Below, in pieces: positions 8,556 through 19,181 of a stretch of DNA of 60,204 bases. How positions within the stretch are numbered: the first letter of the stretch is position 1; each line of letters starts with the position of its first letter. Location of the stretch: positions 1 to 60,204 of the forward strand of contig JAPLFL010000121.1 of NCBI GenBank assembly GCA_026390695.1, written 5' to 3'. The notes under the pieces are model-generated. The model worked only from the letters and a program-made list of their open reading frames with translations. It did no database searches and had not been told where the DNA came from. The stretch comes from Candidatus Kapaibacterium sp. (GTDB taxonomy: Bacteria > Bacteroidota > Ignavibacteria > Kapaibacteriales > UBA2268). The position numbers and the translations under genes were made by a program.

Positions 8556-10049
8556 TTAAGCATTAATTTCCCAATTTCCTATAAGTTCCCAAGGACTTGG
8601 TATTCCGGCGATGCCTTTATATTCTTTTGTTGTTTTAACAATTTTGGAATTTTGAGTTGCAGCAAGAGATAATGCTTGTTCAAAATACTTATTTTTATCA
8701 ATGTTGATACTATTTGAATGATTTTCAATAAAATTGGTAAAAGTATTTCCGGCAATAAACTCAGGATGTTCCAAAACAGCAGACATATACGGTATAGAAG
8801 TCTTTACACCTAATATTATATTTTCCTTGAGAGCATTCAGCATTCTATGTCGTGCTTCTTCTCGGTCTTTACCGTAGGTTATAAGTTTGGCTAAAATAGG
8901 ATCATAAAATACCGAAATCGTTGCACCTTGAAAGATACCGGAATCATACCTGACACCCGGTCCGATCGGTTCTTTTAAATATAAAATTTTGCCCGATGAC
9001 GGAAAAAAATTATTCTCATAATCTTCAGCATAGATACGGCATTCAATCGCATGTCCATTCTGAGAAAGCTGATCCTGAGTAAATGGCATTTTCTCGCCAG
9101 CAGCAAGATTTATCTGTAACTTTAATAAATCAATGCCGGTTACCATTTCAGTTATCGGATGTTCAACCTGAATACGAGCATTTACCTCAAGAAAATAGAA
9201 GTTTTTATTCTTATCAACTAAAAACTCAACAGTTCCAACATTATTATAATTTGTAGCTTTAATAACTCTGACCGCAGTTTCACCCATAATCTTACGTAGA
9301 TCGGGATCCATAATTGTTGAAGGTGTTTCTTCGATTATCTTCTGGTGACGACGCTGTATTGAGCACTCGCGTTCAAAAAGATAAACTGCATTGCCATAAT
9401 TATCAGCAGCAACCTGAAATTCGACGTGCCTGGGTGATTCTATATATTTTTCAAGAAATACGGATTCACTACCAAAGGCAGACATAGATTCACGAATTGC
9501 CGCTTCAACGGAAGCTTTCAAATCTTCTTGCTTATGCACTATCCTCATTCCTTTGCCACCACCACCATCGGATGCTTTAATCAATACAGGATAACCGATC
9601 TTATCAGCGGCTTCAGCAAATTCATCAATATTCAAAGAACTGCTTTTCATACCGGGGATGACTGGTACTCCGGCATTTGTCATTATTATCCTCGACTGTA
9701 CTTTTGAACCAAGTAATTCCATTGGTTCTGGCTCCGGGCCAATAAAGGAAAGTCCTGCATCGCGCACTTTTCGGTTAAAAGAGTGTTTTTCGGATAAAAA
9801 GCCATAACCGGGGTGTATTGCATCACAACCTGAACTAAGTGCTGCATTGATTACAGCATCCTGATTGAGATATGACAGATTAGCTGGTGACGGACCAATA
9901 TGAACTGATTCATCTGCTAATTGAGTATGCAGAGAATTTTCATCTATATCTGAATAAATTGCAACTGTGGCTATTCCTAATTCTTTGCAGGCTCTAATAA
10001 TTCTACAAGCTATTTCACTTCTATTTGCGACTAAAATCTTTTTAAACAT
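8556..10049 (-). CDS. accC: Biotin carboxylase subunit of an acyl-CoA carboxylase
   Basis: ATP-grasp enzyme that carboxylates biotin on a carrier protein. Visible are the N-terminal KKILVANRSEIACRIIRA, HPGYGFLSE, the glycine-rich ATP loop GGGGKGMR and the biotin carboxylase signature EVNARIQVEHPITEM. The 497 residues exceed the ~450 of a housekeeping AccC by a short C-terminal extension that has no biotin-carrier AMKM motif. The carrier (AccB) and carboxyltransferase must therefore be separate and are not here. It could serve acetyl-CoA or propionyl-CoA carboxylase; methylmalonyl-CoA mutase genes 7 kb away make the propionyl role possible. GAGGAAATAAAT precedes the ATG and lies inside a duplicated 95-bp repeat. 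Confidence 0.85.
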   Translation of the reverse strand: MFKKILVANRSEIACRIIRACKELGIATVAIYSDIDENSLHTQLADESVHIGPSPANLSYLNQDAVINAALSSGCDAIHPGYGFLSEKHSFNRKVRDAGLSFIGPEPEPMELLGSKVQSRIIMTNAGVPVIPGMKSSSLNIDEFAEAADKIGYPVLIKASDGGGGKGMRIVHKQEDLKASVEAAIRESMSAFGSESVFLEKYIESPRHVEFQVAADNYGNAVYLFERECSIQRRHQKIIEETPSTIMDPDLRKIMGETAVRVIKATNYNNVGTVEFLVDKNKNFYFLEVNARIQVEHPITEMVTGIDLLKLQINLAAGEKMPFTQDQLSQNGHAIECRIYAEDYENNFFPSSGKILYLKEPIGPGVRYDSGIFQGATISVFYDPILAKLITYGKDREEARHRMLNALKENIILGVKTSIPYMSAVLEHPEFIAGNTFTNFIENHSNSINIDKNKYFEQALSLAATQNSKIVKTTKEYKGIAGIPSPWELIGNWEINA

Positions 10050-10053
10050 ATTT

Positions 10054-10243
10054 ATTTCCTCTAAACTAAAACCTTTCCTAACCCTTCCTCAAGGAAGGGA
10101 ATTTTGGAAAAGGGTTTATTTGTCTGTGTGAATTGCGTTACTTATAATATTTCCTCTAAACTAACACCTTCCCTAACCCTTCCTCAAGGAAGGGAATTTT
10201 TAGAAAATGGTTTATTTGTCTGTGTGATTTGCGTTATTTATTA
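10054..10243. repeat. 95-bp tandem duplication over the accC 5' region
   Basis: 10054-10148 and 10149-10243 are two copies, about 90% alike at an exact offset of 95. Each carries the palindrome CCCTTCCTCAAGGAAGGG (10082-10099 and 10177-10194) and, at its left end, the sequence that on the minus strand supplies the GAGG ribosome-binding site of accC. Only the copy nearer the gene is correctly placed. The repeat fills almost the entire gap between accC and the propeller gene, so the accC promoter must lie in or beyond it. Confidence 0.9.
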
Positions 10244-10273
10244 TACTTTCTATAATTCTTCATTAACCATTAT

Positions 10274-13200
10274 TTATGATTTTATCACTCTTACTACTCG
10301 TCTATTTATACCATCGGAAAAAGTAAACAGATAAATACCAGCCGGATACTGTGCTAAATTAAACTGATTCGTATAAATACCATTTGATACATTTGAATTT
10401 ACTTCAAAAATCTTTTCGCCTAATAAATTACTCACATTTAAGTTAAAAGAATAATCCTTGGTATCGAAAATTAAAACATTAAAAATATCTGTTCCGGGAT
10501 TAGGGCTGATGTTAATCACTAAATCTGGATTATCCATATCTTTAACATTCGAAACAATTGTAAAAGTATCGCTCGAAATTTTACATCCGATTGTATCTCC
10601 TGTAACTACGTTTACTTTTCCGTATTGAGTAATATAATATGTTTGCTGAGTTTGAGCAAGTTTCTTTTTTCCATCAAGATACCATTGATACGAAAAGGCA
10701 GGAGTTGATTCCATATAAGTAACATGTTGAACAATGGTTGGCTTTGCTGGCAAAGGGTTATTCTGTGCTACAATTGGAGGGGCTGAGACTTTGCATCCGT
10801 TCACAGTTTCGTAAGTATAAGAATAAGTTCCTTTTTTAGTGAAAGTTACCTTATGAGATGTATCTCCTGAACCCCATTTTAGATTCTTTGCTTCAACTGG
10901 TATTTCTACTGTAAAATTAACCGAATCCGTTCCGCAAATAGGCCAATTACCGGTAAAAGTCAGAGCCAGATCGGGTGTTGCATTGACAGTAACTTTAATT
11001 GCTTTAGACGATGCTGAACATCCGGCATTATCAGTTACAGTAACGGTATAATTGCCTCCTGTTTTTACAACAATACTCTTAGTTGTTGCTCCGTTTGACC
11101 ACACATAACTCGGATATGCATCTGCTGCTGTTAAAGTTACGCTATCTCCCTGACAAAAAGTAGTATTCCCTGCAATTTGAACACTTGGTTCAGGAAGTGC
11201 ACAAGCATTGATATTAACTTCCCATATCCCTCTGCCAAATGTAGCGATTCTTAATTTTTTTATACTATAAGAAATCTGCATATCCAACACAATTACATTA
11301 GGTAAATTATCGCCCCATACCGACCAAGCCCCTGAATTATTATCGGCACTAAAAACACCATAATCGGTTCCAATATAAATTCTATCGGCTGTATTTGGTT
11401 GATAAACTATGCTATTAACCGGCACATTTGGAAGGTTTCCAGTAATATTCTTTAGTGTTGTTCCATCATAATAATAAACTTTATTTGAAGCTGAATACCA
11501 TGCGTTCGTACACCAGAATCTCTTTGAATTTTGTGGATCCACAGCAATAGAAGTAACTAAACTTGAACCGCTAATAGTAATGGTTTTCCAAGTTGCTCCG
11601 GCATCAGCAGAAACATAAACGTTTCCCCCCTTAGAAATATATATCGTATTTTCATCATTTGGAGCGCAAGTGATTGACGTCACATAATTTCCACCGGAAA
11701 CAGTACCGGTTTGATTCCATGATCCACCAAAATCGGTTGACTTCCATACCTGTATATACCCAGCATAAACAATTTCTGGATTTACCGGATTAATTGCAAT
11801 AGGAGTTACCCAATCGCCTTCTGTTTTAGTTCTGGAAGAATCTAAATTTGAGAACCATCCGGTTCCGCCATCAAGTGATCTCTGGAAGAATCCACCAGGA
11901 CCGGATGCGAACATTCTTTTTGAATTTTTAGGGTCAATTGCGCAGTCCATTCCATCTCCTCCTGTAGCTTTCTCCCAAACTGTTCCGGTCATTCTGTTAG
12001 TTCCATTATCCTGAGCACCGGCTAAGATAATTGAAGGATTAGTTTCAGATACCGATAAGCTATAGAATTGAGTTATAGAAAGTCCATCAGAACAATTTGT
12101 AAATGTTTTTCCTTGATCGTTTGTTTTATCAATCCCTCCATCATGGCCTACATAAAGGATAGTTTTATCATAAATCAAATCATGAATGTCAGCATGGATA
12201 ATAGGTTTTCCGGGATTTTGATAAGATGACCAACAGGTAACTATATTCCATGTGGCTCCGTAATCAGTAGTTTTCCATAAATTTATACCGCCGACAAACA
12301 CCACTCCATCTTCATTCGGATTCGCAGCAATCGCTAAATCATACCAGCCCTGCCCTTGACCGGTGGATGGTGGTTCATCTACGTAGCGACCAAGAATATT
12401 TTTTGATGTTTTATTATTAGATTGTTCAGCAAAAGTTACTCCTTTATCGTATGAAAATAGGAAGTTATTAAACTGACCGTTGCCATTACAAGTAATTGCA
12501 TAAACCAGATCAGGTTCTCTGGTTGATACTGCCAGAGCTATTCTTGGAGAACCATTTACAGTTTTTACATTTGTCCATTTTTCACCGCCATCGCTTGTAC
12601 GGTAAATATATGAAGCCCCACCACCGGATTTTGTCGAGGCATAAACAATATTAGGATCGCTTGGGCATTGTTCCATATCAATAAAAAATCCGCCGGCAGG
12701 TTTTTGTTTATTTACCCATGAATCGCCGCCATCAATGGATTTTAGAATTCCATCTGAACTTGCCAATAACAATTTATTAGGATCTGTTGGATTAACTATG
12801 ATTTTGCAAGTATTTTTTGTTTCGGTGATTGAAGCAGGATTTTTGATAACCCATGTCTGACCGCCATCAGTTGATTTCATAATGCCAATTGTATAAGGAT
12901 GGGAGCGATAAATGCCATTAACAGCATCGACATCTCCGGTTGAAATGTACATTATTGAAGGATTAGAAGCTGCAAATTCAATATCGGAAACACCGAGTGA
13001 TAGAACTTGAGTTTCATAAATAACCTTCCATGTTTTGCCCGCATCAGTCGATTTCCATGCACCACCCGCTGCAGATCCTGCCCAAACTTCATTTGAATTT
13101 GAAGGATGAACCCGAACAACATTTACTCTGCCTAATTCCCTGTCACTTACCACGCCACCGGAAGTTGGACGTGTAAATGGCCCCAGAGGCGTCCAAAGAT

Positions 13201-13555
13201 TAGCTTGTAGAGAATTATTGGATTTTTTTTGCTTGAATGGCTCCATTTGAGTCAATATTGAAGCTGTGGTTGGCATTTGTTCATAAGGATTAATACGTCT
13301 CGACCAGAAGTATTCCCATCTTTTATAAGGTTTATAGCCCGATCCTTTACGTTCGGACGCAGGTATTTTATCATAAATACTATGAGCATTTTGCTGAATC
13401 TGTTTGAATTCAAGAAATTCAGGATTTGTAGCCTGAATTTCATCTTCTGCATAAATCACTGCCGAGCTAATAAACAAGAGCAGTAGCGATGATACAAGAG
13501 AATTTCGTATAAGGAATTTTAAAAATAAATTGAAAGAAGTTTTCATTTTTGTCAC
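10274..13555 (-). CDS. Secreted Asp-box beta-propeller protein with T9SS sorting domain
   Basis: A 1093-residue surface or secreted protein. After a signal peptide (about residues 12-36) come about ten Asp-box/BNR units of SxDxGxxW type spread over residues 145-760 (KSTDAGKTW, KSTDGGQTW, RTSDGGEKW, KTTDYGATW, KSTDFGGSW and others). This pattern is typical of sialidase/VPS10/GH74-like propellers. Two Ig/PKD-like modules follow (TGGNYTVTVTDNAGCS and a similar one). The last ~80 residues form a type A T9SS sorting domain (ISPNPGTDIFNVLIF ... GIYLFTFSDG). No catalytic set of a sialidase is evident, so an enzymatic label would be guesswork; a binding or structural role is equally possible. Confidence 0.88.
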   Translation of the reverse strand: MTKMKTSFNLFLKFLIRNSLVSSLLLLFISSAVIYAEDEIQATNPEFLEFKQIQQNAHSIYDKIPASERKGSGYKPYKRWEYFWSRRINPYEQMPTTASILTQMEPFKQKKSNNSLQANLWTPLGPFTRPTSGGVVSDRELGRVNVVRVHPSNSNEVWAGSAAGGAWKSTDAGKTWKVIYETQVLSLGVSDIEFAASNPSIMYISTGDVDAVNGIYRSHPYTIGIMKSTDGGQTWVIKNPASITETKNTCKIIVNPTDPNKLLLASSDGILKSIDGGDSWVNKQKPAGGFFIDMEQCPSDPNIVYASTKSGGGASYIYRTSDGGEKWTNVKTVNGSPRIALAVSTREPDLVYAITCNGNGQFNNFLFSYDKGVTFAEQSNNKTSKNILGRYVDEPPSTGQGQGWYDLAIAANPNEDGVVFVGGINLWKTTDYGATWNIVTCWSSYQNPGKPIIHADIHDLIYDKTILYVGHDGGIDKTNDQGKTFTNCSDGLSITQFYSLSVSETNPSIILAGAQDNGTNRMTGTVWEKATGGDGMDCAIDPKNSKRMFASGPGGFFQRSLDGGTGWFSNLDSSRTKTEGDWVTPIAINPVNPEIVYAGYIQVWKSTDFGGSWNQTGTVSGGNYVTSITCAPNDENTIYISKGGNVYVSADAGATWKTITISGSSLVTSIAVDPQNSKRFWCTNAWYSASNKVYYYDGTTLKNITGNLPNVPVNSIVYQPNTADRIYIGTDYGVFSADNNSGAWSVWGDNLPNVIVLDMQISYSIKKLRIATFGRGIWEVNINACALPEPSVQIAGNTTFCQGDSVTLTAADAYPSYVWSNGATTKSIVVKTGGNYTVTVTDNAGCSASSKAIKVTVNATPDLALTFTGNWPICGTDSVNFTVEIPVEAKNLKWGSGDTSHKVTFTKKGTYSYTYETVNGCKVSAPPIVAQNNPLPAKPTIVQHVTYMESTPAFSYQWYLDGKKKLAQTQQTYYITQYGKVNVVTGDTIGCKISSDTFTIVSNVKDMDNPDLVINISPNPGTDIFNVLIFDTKDYSFNLNVSNLLGEKIFEVNSNVSNGIYTNQFNLAQYPAGIYLFTFSDGINRRVVRVIKS

Positions 13556-13685
13556 TTTAATATGTAATTAATTAATTTCAAAATTTGTTCAAAAAAATCT
13601 ATATAACCGAAAACTTTGACGAATAAGTCAACATTTTATTAGATAACGATGATGATTTTTATTAGAAAAGCTCAGACGACATCAA

Positions 13686-14924
13686 TCAAAAGTTATAAAT
13701 AAATGAAGAATCACCATAACTTAAAAAACGGTATTGTTTAATTACAGCTTCCAGATATGCTTCTTTCCATAAATAATAACCAGTTAAAGCAGAAACAAGC
13801 AGAATCAGAGTGCTTTTCGGGAGATGAAAATTGCTTATTAAAGCATCGATCATTTTGAATTTATATGATGGGACTATCATTAGTTTGGTTTTACCATTAA
13901 TAAATAGCAAAGATTGTTTTTCACAAAAATTAATAATTTCAAATATAGCATCTGAGGCAGTTACATCAACTTTTCTCTGGTCATTAGAATATGGTTCCCA
14001 CTGATCCATTAAAATATTTTCAAAATCAATTTTATCATGATTAATAAGTTTAACTCCAAGCCAGTACAACGATTCGAGAGTTCTCACACTGGTTGTACCT
14101 GTAGCTATAATGTTCTGTTCATTTTTCAGTGCAGATGCGATTTGTTTTAATGTTTCAATATTGACAAAAAACTGTTCGCTGTGCATTTCATGGTCTAAAA
14201 TTGAACCCGATGAAATTGGTTTAAAAGTTCCCGGGCCTACATGAAGTGATAAATGAGCGAATTGAATGCCTTTTTCTGATAATTTATTAAATATTTTATC
14301 AGTAAAGTGCAATCCGGCAGTAGGAGCGGCAACGGAGCCATCTGACTTCGCATATATAGTTTGATAGCGATCAATATCAATATCTGATGATTGCCTGTGA
14401 ATATAGGGTGGAAGCGGAATTCTGCCTATTTTCAATAATATATCAGCAAAACTTACGATATCTGAATTCCAGGAAAATTTAACAAGCGAATTTTCATTGT
14501 TTTTTTCAAGAACGGTTGCAGTTAATTCCAGATTCTCATCAATTTTTAAATTGAAGCAGTAGCCTCTTCTGATATTTCTGCCACCAATAATGCACTCCCA
14601 CACACATTCTTGTTTGGATGCAAGAGCAAGTTGAGGATCAGAACTTGGCAGAACAGGATTGACACATAAAATCTCAGCTTGCCCGCCCGTATTTTTGGTA
14701 ATCGGAATACGTGCAGCTATAACCTTAGTGTTATTTAAAATTAGAAGCGATTTTTCATGAAGCAAATCAACAATATTTGAAAAAGATTGATCCCTTATTG
14801 TATTGTTTGATACGTCAATTGTTAATAATCTGCTTTCATCGCGATGTTCCAAAGGATATTCGGCAATTAATTCTTGAGGTAAATCGTAGTCAAACAGGTT
14901 TAAATCTAAATCTTGAAAATTCAT
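13686..14924 (-). CDS. QueA-family protein, long second paralogue (412 aa)
   Basis: Related to S-adenosylmethionine:tRNA ribosyltransferase-isomerase, which turns preQ1 in tRNA into epoxyqueuosine. The family motifs are well kept: LNNTKVIAARI, VAAPTAGLHFT, LHVGPGTFKP, HEMHSEQF, TGTTSVRTLES, SNFHLPKSTLILLVSA and YRFLSYGDSSFI. At 412 residues it is longer than a standard QueA (about 345) and resembles the second QueA-like protein encoded by many Bacteroidota. The other QueA of this window is at 20.8 kb. Whether this copy makes epoxyqueuosine, acts on a different base, or shares the work cannot be decided here. It stands alone, divergent from the transketolase genes. Confidence 0.85.
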   Translation of the reverse strand: MNFQDLDLNLFDYDLPQELIAEYPLEHRDESRLLTIDVSNNTIRDQSFSNIVDLLHEKSLLILNNTKVIAARIPITKNTGGQAEILCVNPVLPSSDPQLALASKQECVWECIIGGRNIRRGYCFNLKIDENLELTATVLEKNNENSLVKFSWNSDIVSFADILLKIGRIPLPPYIHRQSSDIDIDRYQTIYAKSDGSVAAPTAGLHFTDKIFNKLSEKGIQFAHLSLHVGPGTFKPISSGSILDHEMHSEQFFVNIETLKQIASALKNEQNIIATGTTSVRTLESLYWLGVKLINHDKIDFENILMDQWEPYSNDQRKVDVTASDAIFEIINFCEKQSLLFINGKTKLMIVPSYKFKMIDALISNFHLPKSTLILLVSALTGYYLWKEAYLEAVIKQYRFLSYGDSSFIYNF

Positions 14925-15053
14925 ATTGTATTAGTAAATTATTTTATTTCCGAAAATAGCTATAAAACTGAACGAATTGTTCACAGAGAATAAAAAAATA
15001 AAGAATGTTGAAAACTTTTTTTTAACTAAGGTAAAAAGCAAATTTGAATTCCG

Positions 15054-15061
15054 TAATTTTG
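15054..15061 (+). promoter_or_regulatory. Putative -7 element before the transketolase genes
   Basis: TAATTTTG matches TAnnTTTG exactly, 37 bases before the gene start. No TTTG is found at the expected -33 distance, so this is a weak call. Confidence 0.3.
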
Positions 15062-15097
15062 TATTCTGTTCTTTTCAAAAAATGAATTTAGTAATTG

Positions 15098-15976
15098 ATG
15101 GAATTTAACATAGAATTTTCAAAAGAAAATTATCCCAACACCCCAAAGCAAATTGAAGAATTAGCCAGAATTGCTCTAAACACCCGCCAAGATATTATCA
15201 AATCATTATTCCTTGCAAAATCCGGCCACAGTGGTGGTCCACTTGGAATATCAGATGTGATGAGTGTATTGTTTTTTGCAGGCATCATGAAATACGATTC
15301 TCAAAATCCAAATTGGAAGGAACGGGATAGATTCGTACTGAGCTGTGGCCATTATGCTCCAGTTTTATACACAGTTTTAGCAAGGGCTGGCTATTTCCCG
15401 ACTGAAGAATTATTAACATTGAGAAAACTTGGATCAAGGCTGCAGGGGCATCCCGGCTTAGATTCGGAATTGCCCGGTATTGAAACTTCATCTGGTTCCT
15501 TAGGGCAAGGTATTTCCATTGCTGTCGGAATGGCAATGTCAGATAAATTATTAGAGAAAAATGACCGTACAGTATTCTGTTTAACAGGAGATGGTGAAAT
15601 TCAGGAAGGATCATGCTGGGAAGCGGCAATGTCAGCAGGCAATTTCAAACTTGATAACTTATGTTGGATTGTTGATAATAATAACTGTCAGATTGACGGC
15701 CGTGTTGAGGATGTTATGTCAATATATCCACTGGGAGATAAATTCCAAACTTTCAAATTCGAAGTCATAGAAATTGACGGCCATAATTTTAATGATATTA
15801 TTGCTGCTTTTAATCAATTCAAACAAAATCAAAAAAATAGGTCAGGAAAACCCACTGTAATAATTTGCAAAACTAAGATGGGGCGCGGAGTTTCATTTAT
15901 GGAAGATAATTACCAATGGCACGGCAACCCTCCAAATGAAAAAGAAGCAATTCAGGCACTTTCAGAATTAATCTAA
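15098..15976 (+). CDS. Transketolase, N-terminal (TPP-binding) subunit
   Basis: First half of a two-gene transketolase of the non-oxidative pentose phosphate pathway. It carries KSGHSGGPLG near the start and the thiamine diphosphate motif GDGEIQEGSCWEAAMSAG through DNNNCQIDG. I take ATG 15098 as the start; a TTG one codon earlier (15095) is possible, and there is no strong ribosome-binding site. At 292 residues it is the usual size for the split form seen in archaea and many anaerobes. It is followed after 7 bases by the C-terminal subunit; the two must assemble for activity. Confidence 0.93.
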   Translation: MEFNIEFSKENYPNTPKQIEELARIALNTRQDIIKSLFLAKSGHSGGPLGISDVMSVLFFAGIMKYDSQNPNWKERDRFVLSCGHYAPVLYTVLARAGYFPTEELLTLRKLGSRLQGHPGLDSELPGIETSSGSLGQGISIAVGMAMSDKLLEKNDRTVFCLTGDGEIQEGSCWEAAMSAGNFKLDNLCWIVDNNNCQIDGRVEDVMSIYPLGDKFQTFKFEVIEIDGHNFNDIIAAFNQFKQNQKNRSGKPTVIICKTKMGRGVSFMEDNYQWHGNPPNEKEAIQALSELI

Positions 15977-15983
15977 GATAATT

Positions 15984-17003
15984 ATGCAAGAATATAAATT
16001 AATTGGTAATAAACCGACTCGTCATGGCTTTGGAGAAGGTTTAGTCGCTCTCGGAGAGAGAAATGAGAATATTGTCGTACTTGGAGGTGATATAACTGGT
16101 TCGGTAATGACTTCTTATTTTGCAGAACGATTTCCTGAGAGATTTTTCTCGATTGGGATAGCCGAACAAAATGCAACAACTATTGCAGCAGGACTTGCTC
16201 TTTCAGGTAAAATACCTTTTTTTTCAAGTTACAGTGCATTTGCAGCCTTTAGAAATACCGACCAGTTGCGCATATCAGTTTGTTACAATAATATAAATGT
16301 AAAAATCGGTGGTGGCCATTCAGGTATCACCGTTGGCCCGGATGGGGCTACACATCAGTCATTGGAAGAATTGTCACTATTACGAACATTACCAAATATG
16401 ACGCTTATCTCTCCATGTGATTATAATGAGGCAAAAAAAGCAACTTTAGCAGTAGGGGAGAGCTTTGGTCCTGCTTATATAAGATTCGGAAGATCGGCAG
16501 TACCGAGTTTTACGCTACCAGAGTCAACATTCGAAATTGGAAAAGCAGATATATATCACGAAGGGACAGATGTCGCAATAGTGGCCTGCGGACTATTGAC
16601 ATGGGAAGCAATATTAGCTGCACAGGAACTCAAAAAGCGCCGTGGGATTAACGCTCGAGTAATTAACTGCCACACAATCAAACCTATTGATATTCATACA
16701 ATCACATCTGCAGCTAAGGATTGCGGTGCGATTGTTACAGCTGAAGAACATCAGGTACATGGTGGATTAGGAGGAGCAGTAGCGGAAGTGGTTGTTAAAA
16801 ATTATCCTGTACCGATGGAATTCGTGGGTGTTAAAGATACATTTGGTACAAGCGGAGAACCAGACGAGTTAATCAAATATTTTGGTTTAACATGGAAAGA
16901 GATTTATTCATCTGCTCTGATAGCGATTGAAAGGCGAGATAAAGGAATTTCATCTGTTCGTTATCCGAAAGAAATTGCTCCCATAGCTGAAGAATTAAAA
17001 TAG
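15984..17003 (+). CDS. Transketolase, C-terminal (pyrimidine-binding) subunit
   Basis: Second half of the split transketolase (339 aa). It has the conserved GIAEQNATTIAAGLA with the Glu that activates thiamine diphosphate, then GGHSGITVGPDGATHQSLEEL, and a C-terminal transketolase domain with AEEHQVHGGLGGAVAEV. It resembles the 1-deoxyxylulose synthase C-terminal half, but the partner gene upstream is a transketolase N-subunit. It starts 7 bases after that gene. The stop codon directly abuts the stop of the converging mutase gene (17003/17004), leaving no room for a terminator between them. Confidence 0.92.
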   Translation: MQEYKLIGNKPTRHGFGEGLVALGERNENIVVLGGDITGSVMTSYFAERFPERFFSIGIAEQNATTIAAGLALSGKIPFFSSYSAFAAFRNTDQLRISVCYNNINVKIGGGHSGITVGPDGATHQSLEELSLLRTLPNMTLISPCDYNEAKKATLAVGESFGPAYIRFGRSAVPSFTLPESTFEIGKADIYHEGTDVAIVACGLLTWEAILAAQELKKRRGINARVINCHTIKPIDIHTITSAAKDCGAIVTAEEHQVHGGLGGAVAEVVVKNYPVPMEFVGVKDTFGTSGEPDELIKYFGLTWKEIYSSALIAIERRDKGISSVRYPKEIAPIAEELK

Positions 17004-19157
17004 TTATTTCTCAGCTTCATTTATAAGAATATCTACTAATTCTTTTGCAGCTTCCGGTATAACTGTACCTGGCCCAAAAATAGCTGTCACACCGCAGGAA
17101 TAAAGAAATTCATAATCTTGCTTCGGAATAACACCACCTACTACAACTTTTATATCTTCACGTTCAAATTTCTTTAATTCTTCTATAAGCAATGGAATTA
17201 ACGTCTTATGACCGGCTGCCAGACTGCTTATTCCGATGATATGAACGTCATTTTCAACGGCTTCCCGAGCCGCTTCATCTGGTGTTTGGAATAAAGCACC
17301 AACATCAACATCAAAACCTAAGTCTGCAAATGCCGTTGCAATTACTTTTGCACCACGATCATGGCCATCCTGACCAAGTTTTGCAACTAAAATTCGAGGG
17401 CGACGTCCTTCCAAAGTCACAAATTTATCTGTAAGCATACGGACTTCATCAATATCTTTCATGGATTTGTACTCCGAACTATAAATACCGGAAATTGTCT
17501 TGGACTGTGCATTGTGACGACCAAACACTTTTTCAATAGCATAAGAAATCTCTCCTAAACTGGCTCCATTGCGAGCTGCATCGATTGATAATTCAAGTAA
17601 ATTCCCATTACCAGAAGATGCGCACTGGGTCAAATTATCTAAAGATTCAACCACATTATGTTCATTTCTTTCGGCTCGCAAAGCATTCAAACGCTTGATT
17701 TGATTTTCACGAACAGAACTATTATCTATTTCTAAAATTTCAATACTTGTTTCAAGTTTAGAACGATACTTATTGACACCAACAATTGTCTCATAACCGG
17801 AATCAATCCTTGCCTGACGCTTTGCTGCAACTTCTTCAATCCTTAATTTCGGGATACCGGCTTCTATAGCTTTAGTCATACCACCAAAAGATTCAATCTC
17901 CTGAATATGATCATAAGCCTTGTTTATTAATTCTTCAGTTAGTTTCTCAACATAAAAAGAACCGCCACAAGGGTCAACCACAGCGCAAATACCGGATTCC
18001 TCCTGCAAAACTAATTGTGTGTTACGTGCTATTCTGGCAGAATAATCAGTCGGCAGTGCTATTGCTTCGTCTAATGAATTTGTGTGTAAACTTTGTGTGT
18101 GTCCTAAAGCGGCTGCCATAGCTTCAACACAAGTTCTAACAACATTATTGAATGGTGATTGTTCAGTTAAACTCCATCCTGAAGTCTGGCTATGTGTGCG
18201 TAGTGCTAATGATTTTGCGCTTTTAGGATTAAACTGATTTACAAGTTTTGCCCATAGAACACGTGCAGCACGCATTTTAGCTATTTCCATAAAGAAATTC
18301 ATTCCGATTCCCCAGAAAAAAGAAAGTCTCGGCGCGAATAGATCAATGTCTATACCTGCTGCCAATCCCGTTCTTATGTATTCCAATCCATCTGCAATTG
18401 TATAAGCAATCTCAATATCGGCAGTAGCACCGGCTTCCTGAATATGATACCCTGAAATTGATATTGAATTGAATTTTGGCATATTTTTACTTGTAAATTT
18501 AAAAATATCACCAACAATACGCATTGATTTATCTGGCGGATATATGTAAGTATTTCTCACCATATATTCTTTGAGAATATCATTTTGTATAGTACCGGAA
18601 AGCTCTGCAGGACTAATCCCTTTGCGCTCTGCAGCAAGAATATAAAATGCCATAATAGGTAAAACCGCACCATTCATCGTCATTGAAACCGATACTTTAT
18701 CAAGCGGAATAGAATCAAATAAAATTTCCATGTCTTTTATGGAATCAATGGCAACTCCAGCTTTTCCAACATCTCCGTAAACTCTCGGATTATCCGAATC
18801 ATAGCCCCGATGCGTAGCTAAATCAAATGCTATAGACAGTCCTTTCTGGCCAGCGGCTAAATTTCGACGATAGAACGCATTACTTTCCTCAGCAGTAGAG
18901 AATCCCGCATATTGGCGTATAGTCCATGGTTGGTTTATATACATACTTGGATATGGGCCACGAAGAAATGGTGGAGCTCCAGCACTGAAGCCAATATGCG
19001 CTGTATTCTCAATATCAGCAAAAGTATAACTTGGCTTTATATCTATTTGTTCCAAAGATCTGATGGACTCTAATGGGTTATTGGCAATTGATGAATTTGG
19101 TTCCAAATCATCGAAGAGCTCATCGAAAGCCGTTTTACTAAAATCGAATATTTTCAT
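17004..19157 (-). CDS. mutB: Methylmalonyl-CoA mutase, large (catalytic) subunit
   Basis: Adenosylcobalamin enzyme interconverting methylmalonyl-CoA and succinyl-CoA. The N-terminal barrel shows [20 protein letters not shown], typical of the substrate-binding arch. Residues around 580-700 form the B12 domain with [10 protein letters not shown], whose His is the lower axial cobalt ligand, followed by [12 protein letters not shown]. The length of 717 is standard. It lies 24 bases downstream of the small subunit gene. No epimerase or MeaB-type chaperone is in the window. The direction in the cell (propionate oxidation or fermentation) cannot be told. Confidence 0.96.
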   Translation of the reverse strand: MKIFDFSKTAFDELFDDLEPNSSIANNPLESIRSLEQIDIKPSYTFADIENTAHIGFSAGAPPFLRGPYPSMYINQPWTIRQYAGFSTAEESNAFYRRNLAAGQKGLSIAFDLATHRGYDSDNPRVYGDVGKAGVAIDSIKDMEILFDSIPLDKVSVSMTMNGAVLPIMAFYILAAERKGISPAELSGTIQNDILKEYMVRNTYIYPPDKSMRIVGDIFKFTSKNMPKFNSISISGYHIQEAGATADIEIAYTIADGLEYIRTGLAAGIDIDLFAPRLSFFWGIGMNFFMEIAKMRAARVLWAKLVNQFNPKSAKSLALRTHSQTSGWSLTEQSPFNNVVRTCVEAMAAALGHTQSLHTNSLDEAIALPTDYSARIARNTQLVLQEESGICAVVDPCGGSFYVEKLTEELINKAYDHIQEIESFGGMTKAIEAGIPKLRIEEVAAKRQARIDSGYETIVGVNKYRSKLETSIEILEIDNSSVRENQIKRLNALRAERNEHNVVESLDNLTQCASSGNGNLLELSIDAARNGASLGEISYAIEKVFGRHNAQSKTISGIYSSEYKSMKDIDEVRMLTDKFVTLEGRRPRILVAKLGQDGHDRGAKVIATAFADLGFDVDVGALFQTPDEAAREAVENDVHIIGISSLAAGHKTLIPLLIEELKKFEREDIKVVVGGVIPKQDYEFLYSCGVTAIFGPGTVIPEAAKELVDILINEAEK

Positions 19158-19181
19158 TTATTGTTCTACTTTTCGTATATT

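Noticed and set aside
10104-10334. Plus-strand 76-residue open frame
   Set aside because: It is read out of the 95-bp tandem duplication and palindromes; the repeated peptide merely reflects the repeat.
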